Of a DNA stretch of 43,110 nucleotides, positions 25,322 through 33,299 are shown one piece after another. Below the pieces are notes generated by a model. The model made no database searches, had not been told where the DNA came from, and saw only the letters and a program-made list of their open reading frames with translations. Position 1 is the stretch's first letter; each line of letters opens with the position of its first letter. A program made the position numbers and the translations under genes. This stretch comes from Anaerolineae bacterium (GTDB lineage Bacteria > Chloroflexota > Anaerolineae > Aggregatilineales > Phototrophicaceae), in assembly GCA_021296065.1 (NCBI GenBank), contig JAGWBD010000030.1, positions 1 through 43,110 of the forward strand, read 5' to 3'.

Positions 25322-25828
25322 TCAGAGCGCTGTGGCCAGGGCGGTGAAAAGCAACACCAGCAGGCCGAGCGCTACGCTCATCCGGGCCAGTCGCAACTCC
25401 TGGCGCCGCAGTCGTTGCCATTCGCCTGCATCGCAGCGCCCCTGATCCAGCAACCAACCCGCCCGACGCAGCGCGGGTACCACACGCCACTGCAGGAGGA
25501 TGCCGCAAACCACCATCCCGGCCATGGCCAGGTGCTTGAGCAATATGGCGCGGCTCCAGGAATTGTTGAATTGTAGCATACCTTCGTAATGGGGGTTGAC
25601 CGTCATTTGGTACAGGCCGGTGACGAGCAGCACCACGATACTGAGCCAGCTGAAGGGTTGAAAACGCTGCCGTAAGCGCTCGAGCAGGCGGTAGCGCTCT
25701 GGATTGTCGGCCAGACTGCGCCGGGCCTCGGGCCAGACCAACAAGGTCAACAGAAAGAGGCCGCCCAGCCAGACCACCGTGGCCAGCAGGTGCAGAAAGA
25801 GGCTAGGCGCAAGGAGGGACGGGGACAA
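25322..25828 (-). CDS. CopD-like integral membrane protein
   Basis: About 168 residues if it starts at the TTG at 25828; the frame is open to 25975 and no ATG with a ribosome-binding site is visible, so the start is uncertain. About four membrane segments are seen: LFLHLLATVVWLGGLFLLTLLV, FSWLSIVVLLVTGLYQM, LKHLAMAGMVVCGILLQW and VALGLLVLLFTALATAL. The pattern WLGGLF...LLTGLYQ...KHLAMAGMV matches the CopD domain (PF05425) of copper-resistance and related membrane proteins, where His residues in the helices bind metal or haem; here His residues are present at LFLHLL and LKHLA. It overlaps the end of the upstream gene by about 26 bases. The role is unknown. Confidence 0.7.
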   Translation of the reverse strand: MSPSLLAPSLFLHLLATVVWLGGLFLLTLLVWPEARRSLADNPERYRLLERLRQRFQPFSWLSIVVLLVTGLYQMTVNPHYEGMLQFNNSWSRAILLKHLAMAGMVVCGILLQWRVVPALRRAGWLLDQGRCDAGEWQRLRRQELRLARMSVALGLLVLLFTALATAL

Positions 25829-27029
25829 GACCGCGCGCTTCCGGGCTGTCTGGTGCACGGGCGGGGATGATGCGGCTGCCGCAGAGTTTTTCCATATTGG
25901 CAAGTTGTTTGAAGCCTTGCAGGGCATGCGTGTCCGGCAGGATGATGCTCCACCAGTACTGCTCGTCATCCTCATTCCAGGCGGGGTCCGCGATCGACAG
26001 GGTTGTCATCAGACCGACCCAGGGGCGCCAGTGCTCCGCCGCGTAACGGTAGGCCCGCACGAGATGGTCCGCCTGGGTTGCCTCGTCCACCGCAAACCAG
26101 GAATAGGCCGGGTTTTGCCCGGCCACGTCGCGCGTCCAGCCGGTTTCGAGGATGGCGACCTGGCGCGCGGCATCCCCGTTTTCGACCATGATCCGTCGCA
26201 GGTCTTCCACGCGCCGGAAAGTGAAGAAACGCTGTCCGCCATCCGCCTCGGCTTCATCCGGCCCGAGTTCCGGCGCGGAGTAGCCGGGGGCGTGCATGCC
26301 GACAACGTCAACGTACTGCTGAAAACCGGAGTCGTAAAGTTCCTGCAGATACAGGTCATCCGGGCGCGCCTGGTCACAACAGGTGCCAGTAGGCGCCAGG
26401 CCGGCCGAAATCAGAATGGCCTGCGGGTCGGCTGCGCGAATCGCCGCGCTGCACTCGCGCAGCAACGCTGTGTAATCGGCGGCCGACGGGGGATGGCCGC
26501 CCCATTCCCTGGCGAGGTTGGGCTCGTTCCAAATCTGGTAGGCCGCGATGCGGCCTGCGTAGCGCGATGCAATTGTGCCGCACCAGGCAGCCCAGGCGTC
26601 CATGTGGCGGCTGGCCGGGGGAACGTCAACAGGCAAGCCCTCTGTTGCTGCCGTGTTTGCGGCACGCACCCAGCCTGGCGAGTGACCCAGGCGCACAACC
26701 AACTGCAGACCTTTTTGTTCGATCTCTTCGATCAATTCGTCGGCGCGGCCGAAGTGGAACTCGCCAGGTCGTGGCTCGGTATTTGTCCAGGCGATGCTTT
26801 GCCTGACGTGGCTAAAGACCATCAGGCGCACCATGTCCAGGCGCCAGCCCGTGAAACCATCATCCCACCAGAGCGAGGTCTGAATGCCATAGGTCAGCGG
26901 CGTAAAGGGCGGGTTGACGACTGCCGCAGCGGCGAAAGGGTCTGGCGGTGGGCGCCGCAGCAAGATTCCGGCGGTCAGTAACAGCAGAAACAGGCCGACT
27001 CCCGCCCATCGCGGGAAGGCGCGCGTCAT
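25803..27029 (-). CDS. Membrane-anchored glycoside-hydrolase-like protein (clan GH-A), copy 3
   Basis: 408 residues. The N-terminal hydrophobic segment (about residues 8-24, GVGLFLLLLTAGILL) is a signal anchor. The catalytic domain has clan GH-A features: IAAYQIWNEPNLAREW gives the acid/base E169, and VAILETGWTRD gives the nucleophile E295. The middle has LAPTG and VGMHAPGYSAPELGPDEA, also found in the neighbouring paralogues. The best general placement is the GH39/GH5-like proteins common in Chloroflexota; substrate specificity cannot be given. The ATG overlaps by four bases the stop codon of the upstream paralogue (ATGA, 27026-27029). Two further related proteins lie upstream, so this is the third of a tandem set. 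Confidence 0.82.
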   Translation of the reverse strand: MTRAFPRWAGVGLFLLLLTAGILLRRPPPDPFAAAAVVNPPFTPLTYGIQTSLWWDDGFTGWRLDMVRLMVFSHVRQSIAWTNTEPRPGEFHFGRADELIEEIEQKGLQLVVRLGHSPGWVRAANTAATEGLPVDVPPASRHMDAWAAWCGTIASRYAGRIAAYQIWNEPNLAREWGGHPPSAADYTALLRECSAAIRAADPQAILISAGLAPTGTCCDQARPDDLYLQELYDSGFQQYVDVVGMHAPGYSAPELGPDEAEADGGQRFFTFRRVEDLRRIMVENGDAARQVAILETGWTRDVAGQNPAYSWFAVDEATQADHLVRAYRYAAEHWRPWVGLMTTLSIADPAWNEDDEQYWWSIILPDTHALQGFKQLANMEKLCGSRIIPARAPDSPEARGLVPVPPCA

Positions 27030-28441
27030 CCGCCTTCGGCGCTTTCCAGCCGTCGCTCCAGTTGCCAGGCGCCAATTTCATCGTAGAGGGGTCGGAACAC
27101 CCAGTCCTTGCCGATGATGGAATAGGGAACGTTGTCGTTGTCGGGGTCCCAGCCCGCCTGGGGCCCGTAGTTGAAATTCCAGATAAAGGCCAGCCAGATG
27201 TCGCCCCACTCCTCCATCAGGTCCAGGGCCTGTATGGTCCAGCGGGACTGCTCTTCAGGTGTGTTGTCGTTGGCGAATTCAAAGCCGGCGGGATAGCCAT
27301 CCAGACCTTCTGTGGAGGCCCAGCCGAATTCGGTGACGCAGAGCGGCTGGTCACCGCCGGCGAGTTTGATCTTGTCGGAGTAGGTGCGCAGCGTACTGAA
27401 CAGGCTCCAGCTGTGATGCGGGTTGTCGAAAGGACCGCGGAAGCTGGCGGAGGGGTCGTTTACGACCTCGTTCCAGGGGACGTCCGGGCCTATGTTGTAA
27501 CCATTGTGATGGGCGCCGATGCAGTCTGCGTAATTCAGCAGACCGGCATTGATCATGCTGTCAAAATAGACGAAGTCATCAATTGCGCTGATGCGCCCGT
27601 CCGGCTCCGTCCAGCCGCCGGTGGGCGCAAGGGCGCCGCTGATGATGATGATGCCGGGATCCAGCGCCTTGACCGCCAGGGTGGTATCCCGCAGCAGGTC
27701 CACGTAGTCCGCCGCAACCAGACCGCGTGCGGCAGTCCATTCGCGATCGAGATTCTGCTCGTTCCAGACCTCAATGGCGTGCACCATGCCCGGGTAGCGC
27801 TCGACGATGGCCGTGACGAATTTGACATAGTCTTCATTGCGGGCCGGCGGGCCGTGACGCTTGTGGTCGAGGTTCTGGTCGCGGGACCAAGCGGGCGCGG
27901 TGACGATGGAGAGCATCACATTCAAATTGAATTCCGCCGCCAGCGGCAGGGACAGGTCAAGTTCGGCCCAGTTAAAGCGGTTCTGCTCGGCTTCGAGGTG
28001 TTCCCAGCGTACCTGTTGCTTGTACCAGCGCAGGCGCAGCTTGTTGGCCACTTCCCGCATCCAGGTTTCCTGGTTGTCAGGGTTGAGATCCGGGCTTACC
28101 TGGACCTGAATGCCGGGCTGGAAAGTCTGGTCGGAGACGGGCAGGGGAGTCGGGCGGGGGCGTTGTTCAGCGGGCCCGGCAACGACGATGGCCGGCGCGA
28201 TGGAGGTGGGCGGCAGAGTTGGCCAGGCCGGCGCGGCGGTCACGACTGGCCGGGCGTCGCCGGCCGGCTGCATGGCGGCCGGCAAGGGCAGGGCGGCGTT
28301 GCTGGCGGTTGTGATGTAGCGGGGTTCATTGACCAGGCCGTAAACGAAATAGATGGCGATGAAGGTGCCGGCACCCATCAGGATGGTGATAGCGGCCCAG
28401 ATGATCGCAAAAATATGGATACTACGGCGGGAGCCTGACAC
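27026..28441 (-). CDS. Membrane-anchored glycoside-hydrolase-like protein (clan GH-A), copy 2
   Basis: 471 residues, GTG start at 28441 with AAGGAG nine bases upstream. A single N-terminal transmembrane segment (about residues 9-35, IFAIIWAAITILMGAGTFIAIYF) is followed by a Pro/Ala/Thr-rich linker to about residue 105, then a TIM-barrel-like domain. HAIEVWNEQNLDREW carries the acid/base E228 (the usual NEP is NEQ here) and LCVTEFGWAS the nucleophile E371. IISGALAPTGGW and DCIGAHHNGYNIGPD are shared with the other two proteins. It is predicted to sit on the outer face of the membrane. The polysaccharide substrate is unknown. Confidence 0.82.
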   Translation of the reverse strand: MSGSRRSIHIFAIIWAAITILMGAGTFIAIYFVYGLVNEPRYITTASNAALPLPAAMQPAGDARPVVTAAPAWPTLPPTSIAPAIVVAGPAEQRPRPTPLPVSDQTFQPGIQVQVSPDLNPDNQETWMREVANKLRLRWYKQQVRWEHLEAEQNRFNWAELDLSLPLAAEFNLNVMLSIVTAPAWSRDQNLDHKRHGPPARNEDYVKFVTAIVERYPGMVHAIEVWNEQNLDREWTAARGLVAADYVDLLRDTTLAVKALDPGIIIISGALAPTGGWTEPDGRISAIDDFVYFDSMINAGLLNYADCIGAHHNGYNIGPDVPWNEVVNDPSASFRGPFDNPHHSWSLFSTLRTYSDKIKLAGGDQPLCVTEFGWASTEGLDGYPAGFEFANDNTPEEQSRWTIQALDLMEEWGDIWLAFIWNFNYGPQAGWDPDNDNVPYSIIGKDWVFRPLYDEIGAWQLERRLESAEGG

Positions 28442-28465
28442 GTACAGCCTCTCCTTCAGACCATC

Positions 28466-31381
28466 CTAGCGGGCGGCAGCGATGGCGCCACAGGCCGGAC
28501 AACTGCCGTCCGGTCGAATCATGGCGTAACCAGCCTGCGGATCCGCCCCGTAATGGGTGAAGTCCACGTTCCAGACGATCAACAGGCGCACGCTGCCGCT
28601 TTGCGAGGAGAGGGCGATGGAATCTGCCAGCCAGGCCGCCTGTTGTTGCACGGTGACATTGCCTGCCCAGGAGAAGTGCGCCGGCAGCGGCCCGTATCCC
28701 TGGGGGCTCAGGTAACCGAGTTCGGTGAAACAGATGGGCTTGCCGAGGCTGTAATTCGCGTACTCATTGAGCATGGGACGGAAATAATAGGAGTAGTGGT
28801 AGCCACCTGGATGGCCGGACTGGCCGCGTGGCGATGAAACGCCGGCGTTGTAGTGCGCGCCCAGGCAGTCCATGTAATTGGTGCCGCCGGCCTCCACGAA
28901 CTGCTGCAGGAACACGTTGTCATCGCAACCGTTGGCCGTACAGCGGCCACCGAAGAAACCCGTAGGGGCCGGCGCGCCGCTGATCACCATGGTGGACGGG
29001 TTTGCTCCCTTGATGGCAGCATGAGCGCGGCGCATCAGGTCGGCGAAACTGTTGCCGTTGATCTGCCCCTGGGGCCATTCACGATCAATGTTGGGCTCGT
29101 TCCAGACCTCGATGGCGTCCGCGCCCTGGGCGGCCACCTGACCCAGCCAGGCGGCGAATTCGTCCATATAGGCTGCACCACGGGCGGCCAGTTGATTCTT
29201 GTCGCCGAGGGCGCCGATCAGCACCTTGAAGCCATTGGATTTGGCGGCGCTGATGACGCTGCCGGCGTCGCCACCGGGGTGACGGACCTGCTTTTTCATC
29301 CAGGTCATACCGGCCTGACGCATGGCATTGACGGCGCGGCCGCTGCCCGTGCTGGTGACGTGACCGCCGTATTCGAAGGAACCGGCCTGGATGCTGCCCG
29401 AGGCGGGCGCGGCGGCCGGTGCCTGGACGACCACGGGACGTGGCACGGCAGTGGGCGCGGGCGTCGGCGTGGGTGTGGGCGTCGGCGTGGGCGCCAGTAA
29501 CCCTATGGCCATCCCGTCACGCGCCACCACGTCTCTGCCGGTGACCACGTCCACGTTAATGGCGTAATTGCCATCCGGCGCAACCAGTGTGGTGCGCAGG
29601 TCGGCGTCAAATTCGGTCAATACTTCCGACTGCAGGCCATCGGCGCCTTCGATGCGCCAGCGCAGGGCCGGTTGCTGTTGTTGCGGCGCAAGTGGAAGTT
29701 GCAGTTTGTAGGACAGCAGGGCGTCGCCAAGGTCCTGCGCCTGGTCCGGGGCCAGCAGGCCTTCCAGACTGACGCCGGCCAGCGCGAAGGGCAGGCTGCG
29801 ATCCATGCGTGAGCGCAGGGTCGCTCCGGTGGTCAGCCAGTAGCGCACCCCCATGTCATCGCTGTCGCGATAGTCGATCCATGGCGCCATGGCGGCGCTG
29901 TCGAATCCGGCCGCGGCGGGCAGTCCGTCCAGGCTGGCGGAGATCAGTGAGCCCGGCTGAACGGCGCCATCGTCGGTGGTGTCGACTTCGATGACGACGT
30001 CTCCCAGGCCGGCATGCGCTTCGGCCAGGCCGGTTCTTGTAATACTGCCGCCTGACTCGCGCAGGGACCAGGCGCTGAAACCGGCCAGCAGGCGTTTGCG
30101 TTCCACCTCACCGACGGCATGGCGCAGCATTTGCTCCACGACCTGACCCGGCCCGTAGGCGGCGGGTTGCAGGGGCAGGCGCAACTGAAGCATGTCGGCG
30201 TGTCGGCCCAACTCGCGCCAGTTGTAGGCGCCAGTGTCCAGTTGACCTTTGACGATTTGCGCCGGCGGCAGAACGACGCCCAGCTTGAGGGGGCTGTCGG
30301 CCAGGCTGGCGGCCAGTTCGCGGATGAATTCTGTGAAGAGTCGTTGCTCTTGCGGCTGAAGACCGCGCCAGTCGATCAGAAGGCCGTCAAAGCCGCTTCC
30401 GGCAAAGGCCGCCAACTGCGCGACGTGTTGCTGGCGCAACTCGCGGTTGGCGAGGATGCCGCTGGTCGTGTGTGGGTCGATGGCGCGCTCGTCAATAAAA
30501 TTTCGGACCACCGGCATGACGAGATAGCCGCTTTCAAAATCGAAGCCGGCGGCCAGGCTACCGGTCAGCCCGCCAGTGAGCGTGGGTTGAATGCCTGCAG
30601 GGGCGATGATGTTGGCCAGTTGCGCCACCTCGGGCGACAGGGTGTGCTGGACTTCCACTGTCACCAGCAGGGTAGGCTGGGAGGGAGGAGTCACCTGGAA
30701 GAGCGCCAACTGCTGTGGCAGCCGCTCCAGGGAAACGCGCAGGGACGCATTGCCCTGTTGCTGCGAGGGCAGAAACTGCCAGTCCATGCCATGCCAGCCG
30801 TAAAGCGAAAAGACCGGCGCGCTGCCGACGCCTGCGGGCAGTTCCAGGTCCAGGGTGATGGTTTGCGGCGCCATACCGTCGCTGTAAAGCGAGAACACGG
30901 GGCTTTGCAGGGCAAGCTCCGCAGGCAGGGCGGCGCGGGCTACATCCACCCAGTCGGGCCCGCCCCCGGCCCTGTAAAAATCGCCGGCCGGCAGGGCATC
31001 AATGGCGACGCTGAAACCTTCTCCTGGATCTTCGGCCGCGACCTGCAGCGTGAGGCCGCCGTCGTGCCGTACGGCGCGGTTTTCCTGATCAAGCTGACGG
31101 TAACAGGGGCCTGTGATTTGGTTCGCGAACCGAAACTGTGACAAGAGACAGGCGGCTTGCCTGCCCAGATTGACCGGGGGCAACAGCAGGCCAATGACGA
31201 CGAGCGTCAAGACTACAAATAGCGTCGCCAACCCACTCAGGCAGCCGCAACAACCTGGACGTCGGCGCGGTCGGCGAGGTGGCGCAGAGCGTTGGCCGGC
31301 GGCCGCTTCCGGCATTTCTTCCTGGTCCGCTTCGTCCGCAAGGACGGCAAGTGGCCGGGTATCGTCCTTGTCCAATGCCAT
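28466..31381 (-). CDS. Large membrane-anchored protein: GH18-like domain fused to a GH-A domain
   Basis: 971 residues from an ATG at 31381 (AAAGGA upstream); the open frame extends to 31915 but that part overlaps a methyltransferase gene on the other strand. A charged N-terminus precedes a transmembrane segment (about residues 49-69). Residues about 280-540 resemble a GH18/YaaH-type barrel, with FDGLLIDWRG at 331-340; the catalytic Glu of the DxxDxDxE motif is Arg, so hydrolysis by this domain is unlikely. A (PT)n linker lies at 631-644. The C-terminal part is a GH-A barrel with AIEVWNEPNIDREW (acid/base E762) and CFTELGYLSPQG (nucleophile E887), like the two downstream paralogues. It probably heads the transcription unit running down to 21.6 kb. 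Confidence 0.82.
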   Translation of the reverse strand: MALDKDDTRPLAVLADEADQEEMPEAAAGQRSAPPRRPRRRPGCCGCLSGLATLFVVLTLVVIGLLLPPVNLGRQAACLLSQFRFANQITGPCYRQLDQENRAVRHDGGLTLQVAAEDPGEGFSVAIDALPAGDFYRAGGGPDWVDVARAALPAELALQSPVFSLYSDGMAPQTITLDLELPAGVGSAPVFSLYGWHGMDWQFLPSQQQGNASLRVSLERLPQQLALFQVTPPSQPTLLVTVEVQHTLSPEVAQLANIIAPAGIQPTLTGGLTGSLAAGFDFESGYLVMPVVRNFIDERAIDPHTTSGILANRELRQQHVAQLAAFAGSGFDGLLIDWRGLQPQEQRLFTEFIRELAASLADSPLKLGVVLPPAQIVKGQLDTGAYNWRELGRHADMLQLRLPLQPAAYGPGQVVEQMLRHAVGEVERKRLLAGFSAWSLRESGGSITRTGLAEAHAGLGDVVIEVDTTDDGAVQPGSLISASLDGLPAAAGFDSAAMAPWIDYRDSDDMGVRYWLTTGATLRSRMDRSLPFALAGVSLEGLLAPDQAQDLGDALLSYKLQLPLAPQQQQPALRWRIEGADGLQSEVLTEFDADLRTTLVAPDGNYAINVDVVTGRDVVARDGMAIGLLAPTPTPTPTPTPAPTAVPRPVVVQAPAAAPASGSIQAGSFEYGGHVTSTGSGRAVNAMRQAGMTWMKKQVRHPGGDAGSVISAAKSNGFKVLIGALGDKNQLAARGAAYMDEFAAWLGQVAAQGADAIEVWNEPNIDREWPQGQINGNSFADLMRRAHAAIKGANPSTMVISGAPAPTGFFGGRCTANGCDDNVFLQQFVEAGGTNYMDCLGAHYNAGVSSPRGQSGHPGGYHYSYYFRPMLNEYANYSLGKPICFTELGYLSPQGYGPLPAHFSWAGNVTVQQQAAWLADSIALSSQSGSVRLLIVWNVDFTHYGADPQAGYAMIRPDGSCPACGAIAAAR
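29450..29491 (-). repeat. Tandem GGCGT-type repeat encoding a Pro-Thr linker
   Basis: An irregular hexamer repeat, (GGCGT[C/G])n on the plus strand, encodes PTPTPTPTPT followed by PAPT in the large fusion protein. It is a flexible linker between domains and a likely site of length variation between strains. Confidence 0.7.
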
Positions 31382-31470
31382 TGGTGGTCCTTTAGAGCTC
31401 GTCGGCAACGTCGGGATGAGCGTCATCGGCAGGGAAGCGCCGGGCCGGGACGAAAGCCCGATCCGGCGGC

Positions 31471-31499
31471 ATTGTAGCAGTGGGCCGTGGCAGCGGCAA
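31471..31499 (-). promoter_or_regulatory. Candidate promoter of the 31.4-21.6 kb gene string
   Basis: On the minus strand TTGCCG (31494-31499) is followed by exactly 17 bases and TACAAT (31471-31476), about 90 bases upstream of the ATG at 31381. Both hexamers are near consensus. The opposite-strand methyltransferase has TATACAAT at 31513-31520, so the 168-base region probably carries divergent promoters. Confidence 0.5.
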
Positions 31500-31549
31500 G
31501 CACGGCGCAGGGTATACAATGACCGCTCCGAAGGCAGGAGGGGCCGCCC

Positions 31550-32323
31550 ATGGCCGGCTTTTACGCGCAGATCGCACGATTTTATGATGCCGAAAACCGG
31601 GACAAGAGCGATGATCTGGCATTCTATGAGCGACTGTTGACAACGCAGGGTCCGGGCCCGCTGCTGGAAATCGGTTGTGGCAGCGGGCGCGTGCTCTTTC
31701 ATCTGGCGCAACAACTGGAGATCGTGCACGGCGTCGACCGCGAGGAGGCCATGCTGGCGCGGGCGCGGCGACGCCTGGCGCATACGCCAGCGGAACTGCG
31801 GGGGCGCATCCGCCTCTTCCACGCCGACGTACTGCAACTCGTGCCCGGACAGCAGTACCAGTACCTGCTGCTCAGCTACAACTGCCTGATGCACTTTCAC
31901 ACGCAGGAGCTGCAACTGGCCTTGCTGCGACGATTGCAGGGCTGGCTACTGCCGCAGGGCTTGCTGGTGATCGACCTGCCCAACGCCGCTGAGGCATTCG
32001 CCAGTGAAGACAGCGAAGCGCTGAAGCTGGAACGTAGTTTCCACGACCCCGAGACGGGTCATTTGATCATGCAGCAGGCGAGCAGCCGGCTGGACCGCGC
32101 GACCCAACTCATGCACACGACCTGGGTCTACGATGAAATTGACGGCGACGGCCTCGTGCAGCGGACCATGGCGCCGGAGGTGTTCCGACATTTCTTTCGG
32201 AGTGAGCTGTCGCTTCTGCTGCAACTCTGCGGATTGCGGGTCGAGGCCTGTTATGGCGATTACGGTCAAATGCCCTTCGAAGACGGTTGCGAGCGCCTGC
32301 TTGTCCTGGCGCGTCACGCCTAA
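31550..32323 (+). CDS. Class I SAM-dependent methyltransferase
   Basis: 257 residues, ATG start with AGGAGG upstream. The N-terminus MAGFYAQIARFYDAENRDKSDD is followed by motif I LLEIGCGSGRVLFHLA (about residues 38-53), the acidic residue VDREEAML, and the post-I region FHADVLQL and LLLSYNCLMHF. It is a typical Methyltransf_25-type Rossmann methyltransferase of normal length, with no membrane segment. The acceptor is not identifiable. It is divergent from the large fusion protein and convergent with the small-gene cassette that ends at 32338. A -10-like TATACAAT lies at 31513-31520. Confidence 0.9.
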   Translation: MAGFYAQIARFYDAENRDKSDDLAFYERLLTTQGPGPLLEIGCGSGRVLFHLAQQLEIVHGVDREEAMLARARRRLAHTPAELRGRIRLFHADVLQLVPGQQYQYLLLSYNCLMHFHTQELQLALLRRLQGWLLPQGLLVIDLPNAAEAFASEDSEALKLERSFHDPETGHLIMQQASSRLDRATQLMHTTWVYDEIDGDGLVQRTMAPEVFRHFFRSELSLLLQLCGLRVEACYGDYGQMPFEDGCERLLVLARHA

Positions 32324-32337
32324 GAGAATTGCTGTGA

Positions 32338-32610
32338 TCAGTCCGGCTCGACGATGACCGGCATTTTCCCGCCGAGTTTTTCAACGAATTCGCGCAGCAC
32401 GTCCCAGGTGAGGGGGAAGCCGCGGGTGTCCGCCGCAGCGAGATACATAATGATGTCGTCGAGCAAGTCGAAATCACCATCGATTTCGATGTCTTCGTCT
32501 ACGAAAGTGTTTTCAGCCCAGGACACGAGTACGGGCAGGGTGATCTCGTGCCGAATAAAGCCGTGCAATACATTCAGCAAGACTTCTCTCGTAATCACGC
32601 GTTCGTCCAT
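32338..32610 (-). CDS. Small acidic protein, immunity-like (unassigned)
   Basis: 90 residues from the ATG at 32610 (the frame extends to 32673, which overlaps the upstream gene). Sequence features: MDERVITREVLLNVLHGFIRHEITLPVLVSWAENTFVDED, then an Asp/Glu-rich centre and a C-terminal LTWDVLREFVEKLGGKMP. The acidic helical pattern 'gfi...eit...vs.WAe' is seen in small immunity-type or antitoxin-like proteins (resemblance recalled, not searched). It starts four bases after the stop codon of the 81-residue gene upstream and is thus probably cotranslated with it. It is the last gene before the convergent methyltransferase. No function is assigned. Confidence 0.65.
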   Translation of the reverse strand: MDERVITREVLLNVLHGFIRHEITLPVLVSWAENTFVDEDIEIDGDFDLLDDIIMYLAAADTRGFPLTWDVLREFVEKLGGKMPVIVEPD

Positions 32611-32614
32611 CAGC

Positions 32615-32860
32615 CTACTCCAAACCGTGCACAAAGTGACCGGTGTCACGGGGGAATTTCTGGTGAGATTCAATCAAGTCGCCGCTGTCTTCCAGAATCT
32701 CCTGCACTATCCGAATTGTAACCTCGTTTTCGTCAACAACTTTCACCATTCGCTGCCAACCGAAATCTCCTCCAGGGCGAATTTTCCAGTAGCGACGACC
32801 GCCACCAGGCAATTCCTCCCAATGTGGATACCTGCGTTCGTTCCTCTCGCGCGTCGCCAT
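32615..32860 (-). CDS. Small protein resembling polymorphic-toxin C-terminal domains (unassigned)
   Basis: 81 residues from the ATG at 32860, which shares one base with the TAA stop codon of the upstream gene (TAATG). It is compact and charged, with a distinctive core: YPHWEELPGGGRRYWKIRPG, then VVDENEVTIRIVQEILEDSGDLIESHQKFPRDTGHF. I recall similar GGRRYW...TIRxxQEIxxxxGxLxExHxKxPxDTGH modules as stand-alone small proteins and at the C-terminus of bacterial polymorphic toxins, where a companion immunity gene follows directly. The next gene here, four bases on, is a small acidic protein, which matches that layout. It has no signal peptide. Function not established. Confidence 0.65.
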   Translation of the reverse strand: MATRERNERRYPHWEELPGGGRRYWKIRPGGDFGWQRMVKVVDENEVTIRIVQEILEDSGDLIESHQKFPRDTGHFVHGLE

Positions 32861-33276
32861 TAACCGCGCATCTCGGCCAGCAGGGCCTGATACTCCTCTT
32901 CTGACAGCGGCCGCCAGGACTCGCCGCGCCGCGGCCACTTTTCGTCGTCCAGAATCTCGCGCACGCGCTCCAGTCGAACCGGCGATACGTCCGCGCGGGC
33001 CTGCACCACGCCGACCGGCAGCACCGCGTCGTGTTGTTCATCGTCAGCGCGAATGGCGACGCCATCATCGAAACTGCCGCTGACCTCGACTTCGCCCACG
33101 ATGGACTTTGAACCTTTCGCTTTCGAGCCCTTCGCACGACCGGTCGTTTCGTAGAGCAGCATGCGCGTACCGACCGGCAAATGCTCCGCCCAGCGCTTTG
33201 AGGCGCGGCCGCTGAAGCCGATGGTCGGGTCGCCGTCCCAGCCGGCCCATACGAGTTTGATTCCACTGTTGGTCAT
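32860..33276 (-). CDS. PUA/EVE-like domain protein (unassigned)
   Basis: 138 residues, ATG start with AAGGAGAG nine bases upstream. The pattern is IKLVWAGWDGD..., W..HLPVGTRMLLYETTGRAKG..., KSIVGEVEVSGSF, which resembles PUA-superfamily EVE/ASCH domains (a small beta-barrel that binds modified bases or RNA; placement is inference from the pattern). The loop with GRAKGSKAKGSK is basic, as expected for nucleic-acid binding. It starts 23 bases after the SMP-30 stop codon and its stop codon overlaps the next small gene by one base, so the three small genes are translationally coupled. Confidence 0.6.
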   Translation of the reverse strand: MTNSGIKLVWAGWDGDPTIGFSGRASKRWAEHLPVGTRMLLYETTGRAKGSKAKGSKSIVGEVEVSGSFDDGVAIRADDEQHDAVLPVGVVQARADVSPVRLERVREILDDEKWPRRGESWRPLSEEEYQALLAEMRG

Positions 33277-33299
33277 GGTCGTCTCTCCTTCGTTGTAAT

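Noticed and set aside
26374-26583. Possible frameshift in the third glycosidase-like gene, because an alternative frame has phrases like the main product
   Set aside because: The main frame is continuous through WNEPN and ETGW; the alternative frame only reflects shifted codons.
32615-32938. Longer N-terminus for the 81-residue toxin-like protein
   Set aside because: The extra 26 residues overlap the upstream gene and are Arg/Ala-rich without structure; the ATG at 32860 makes a TAATG junction with the upstream stop codon.
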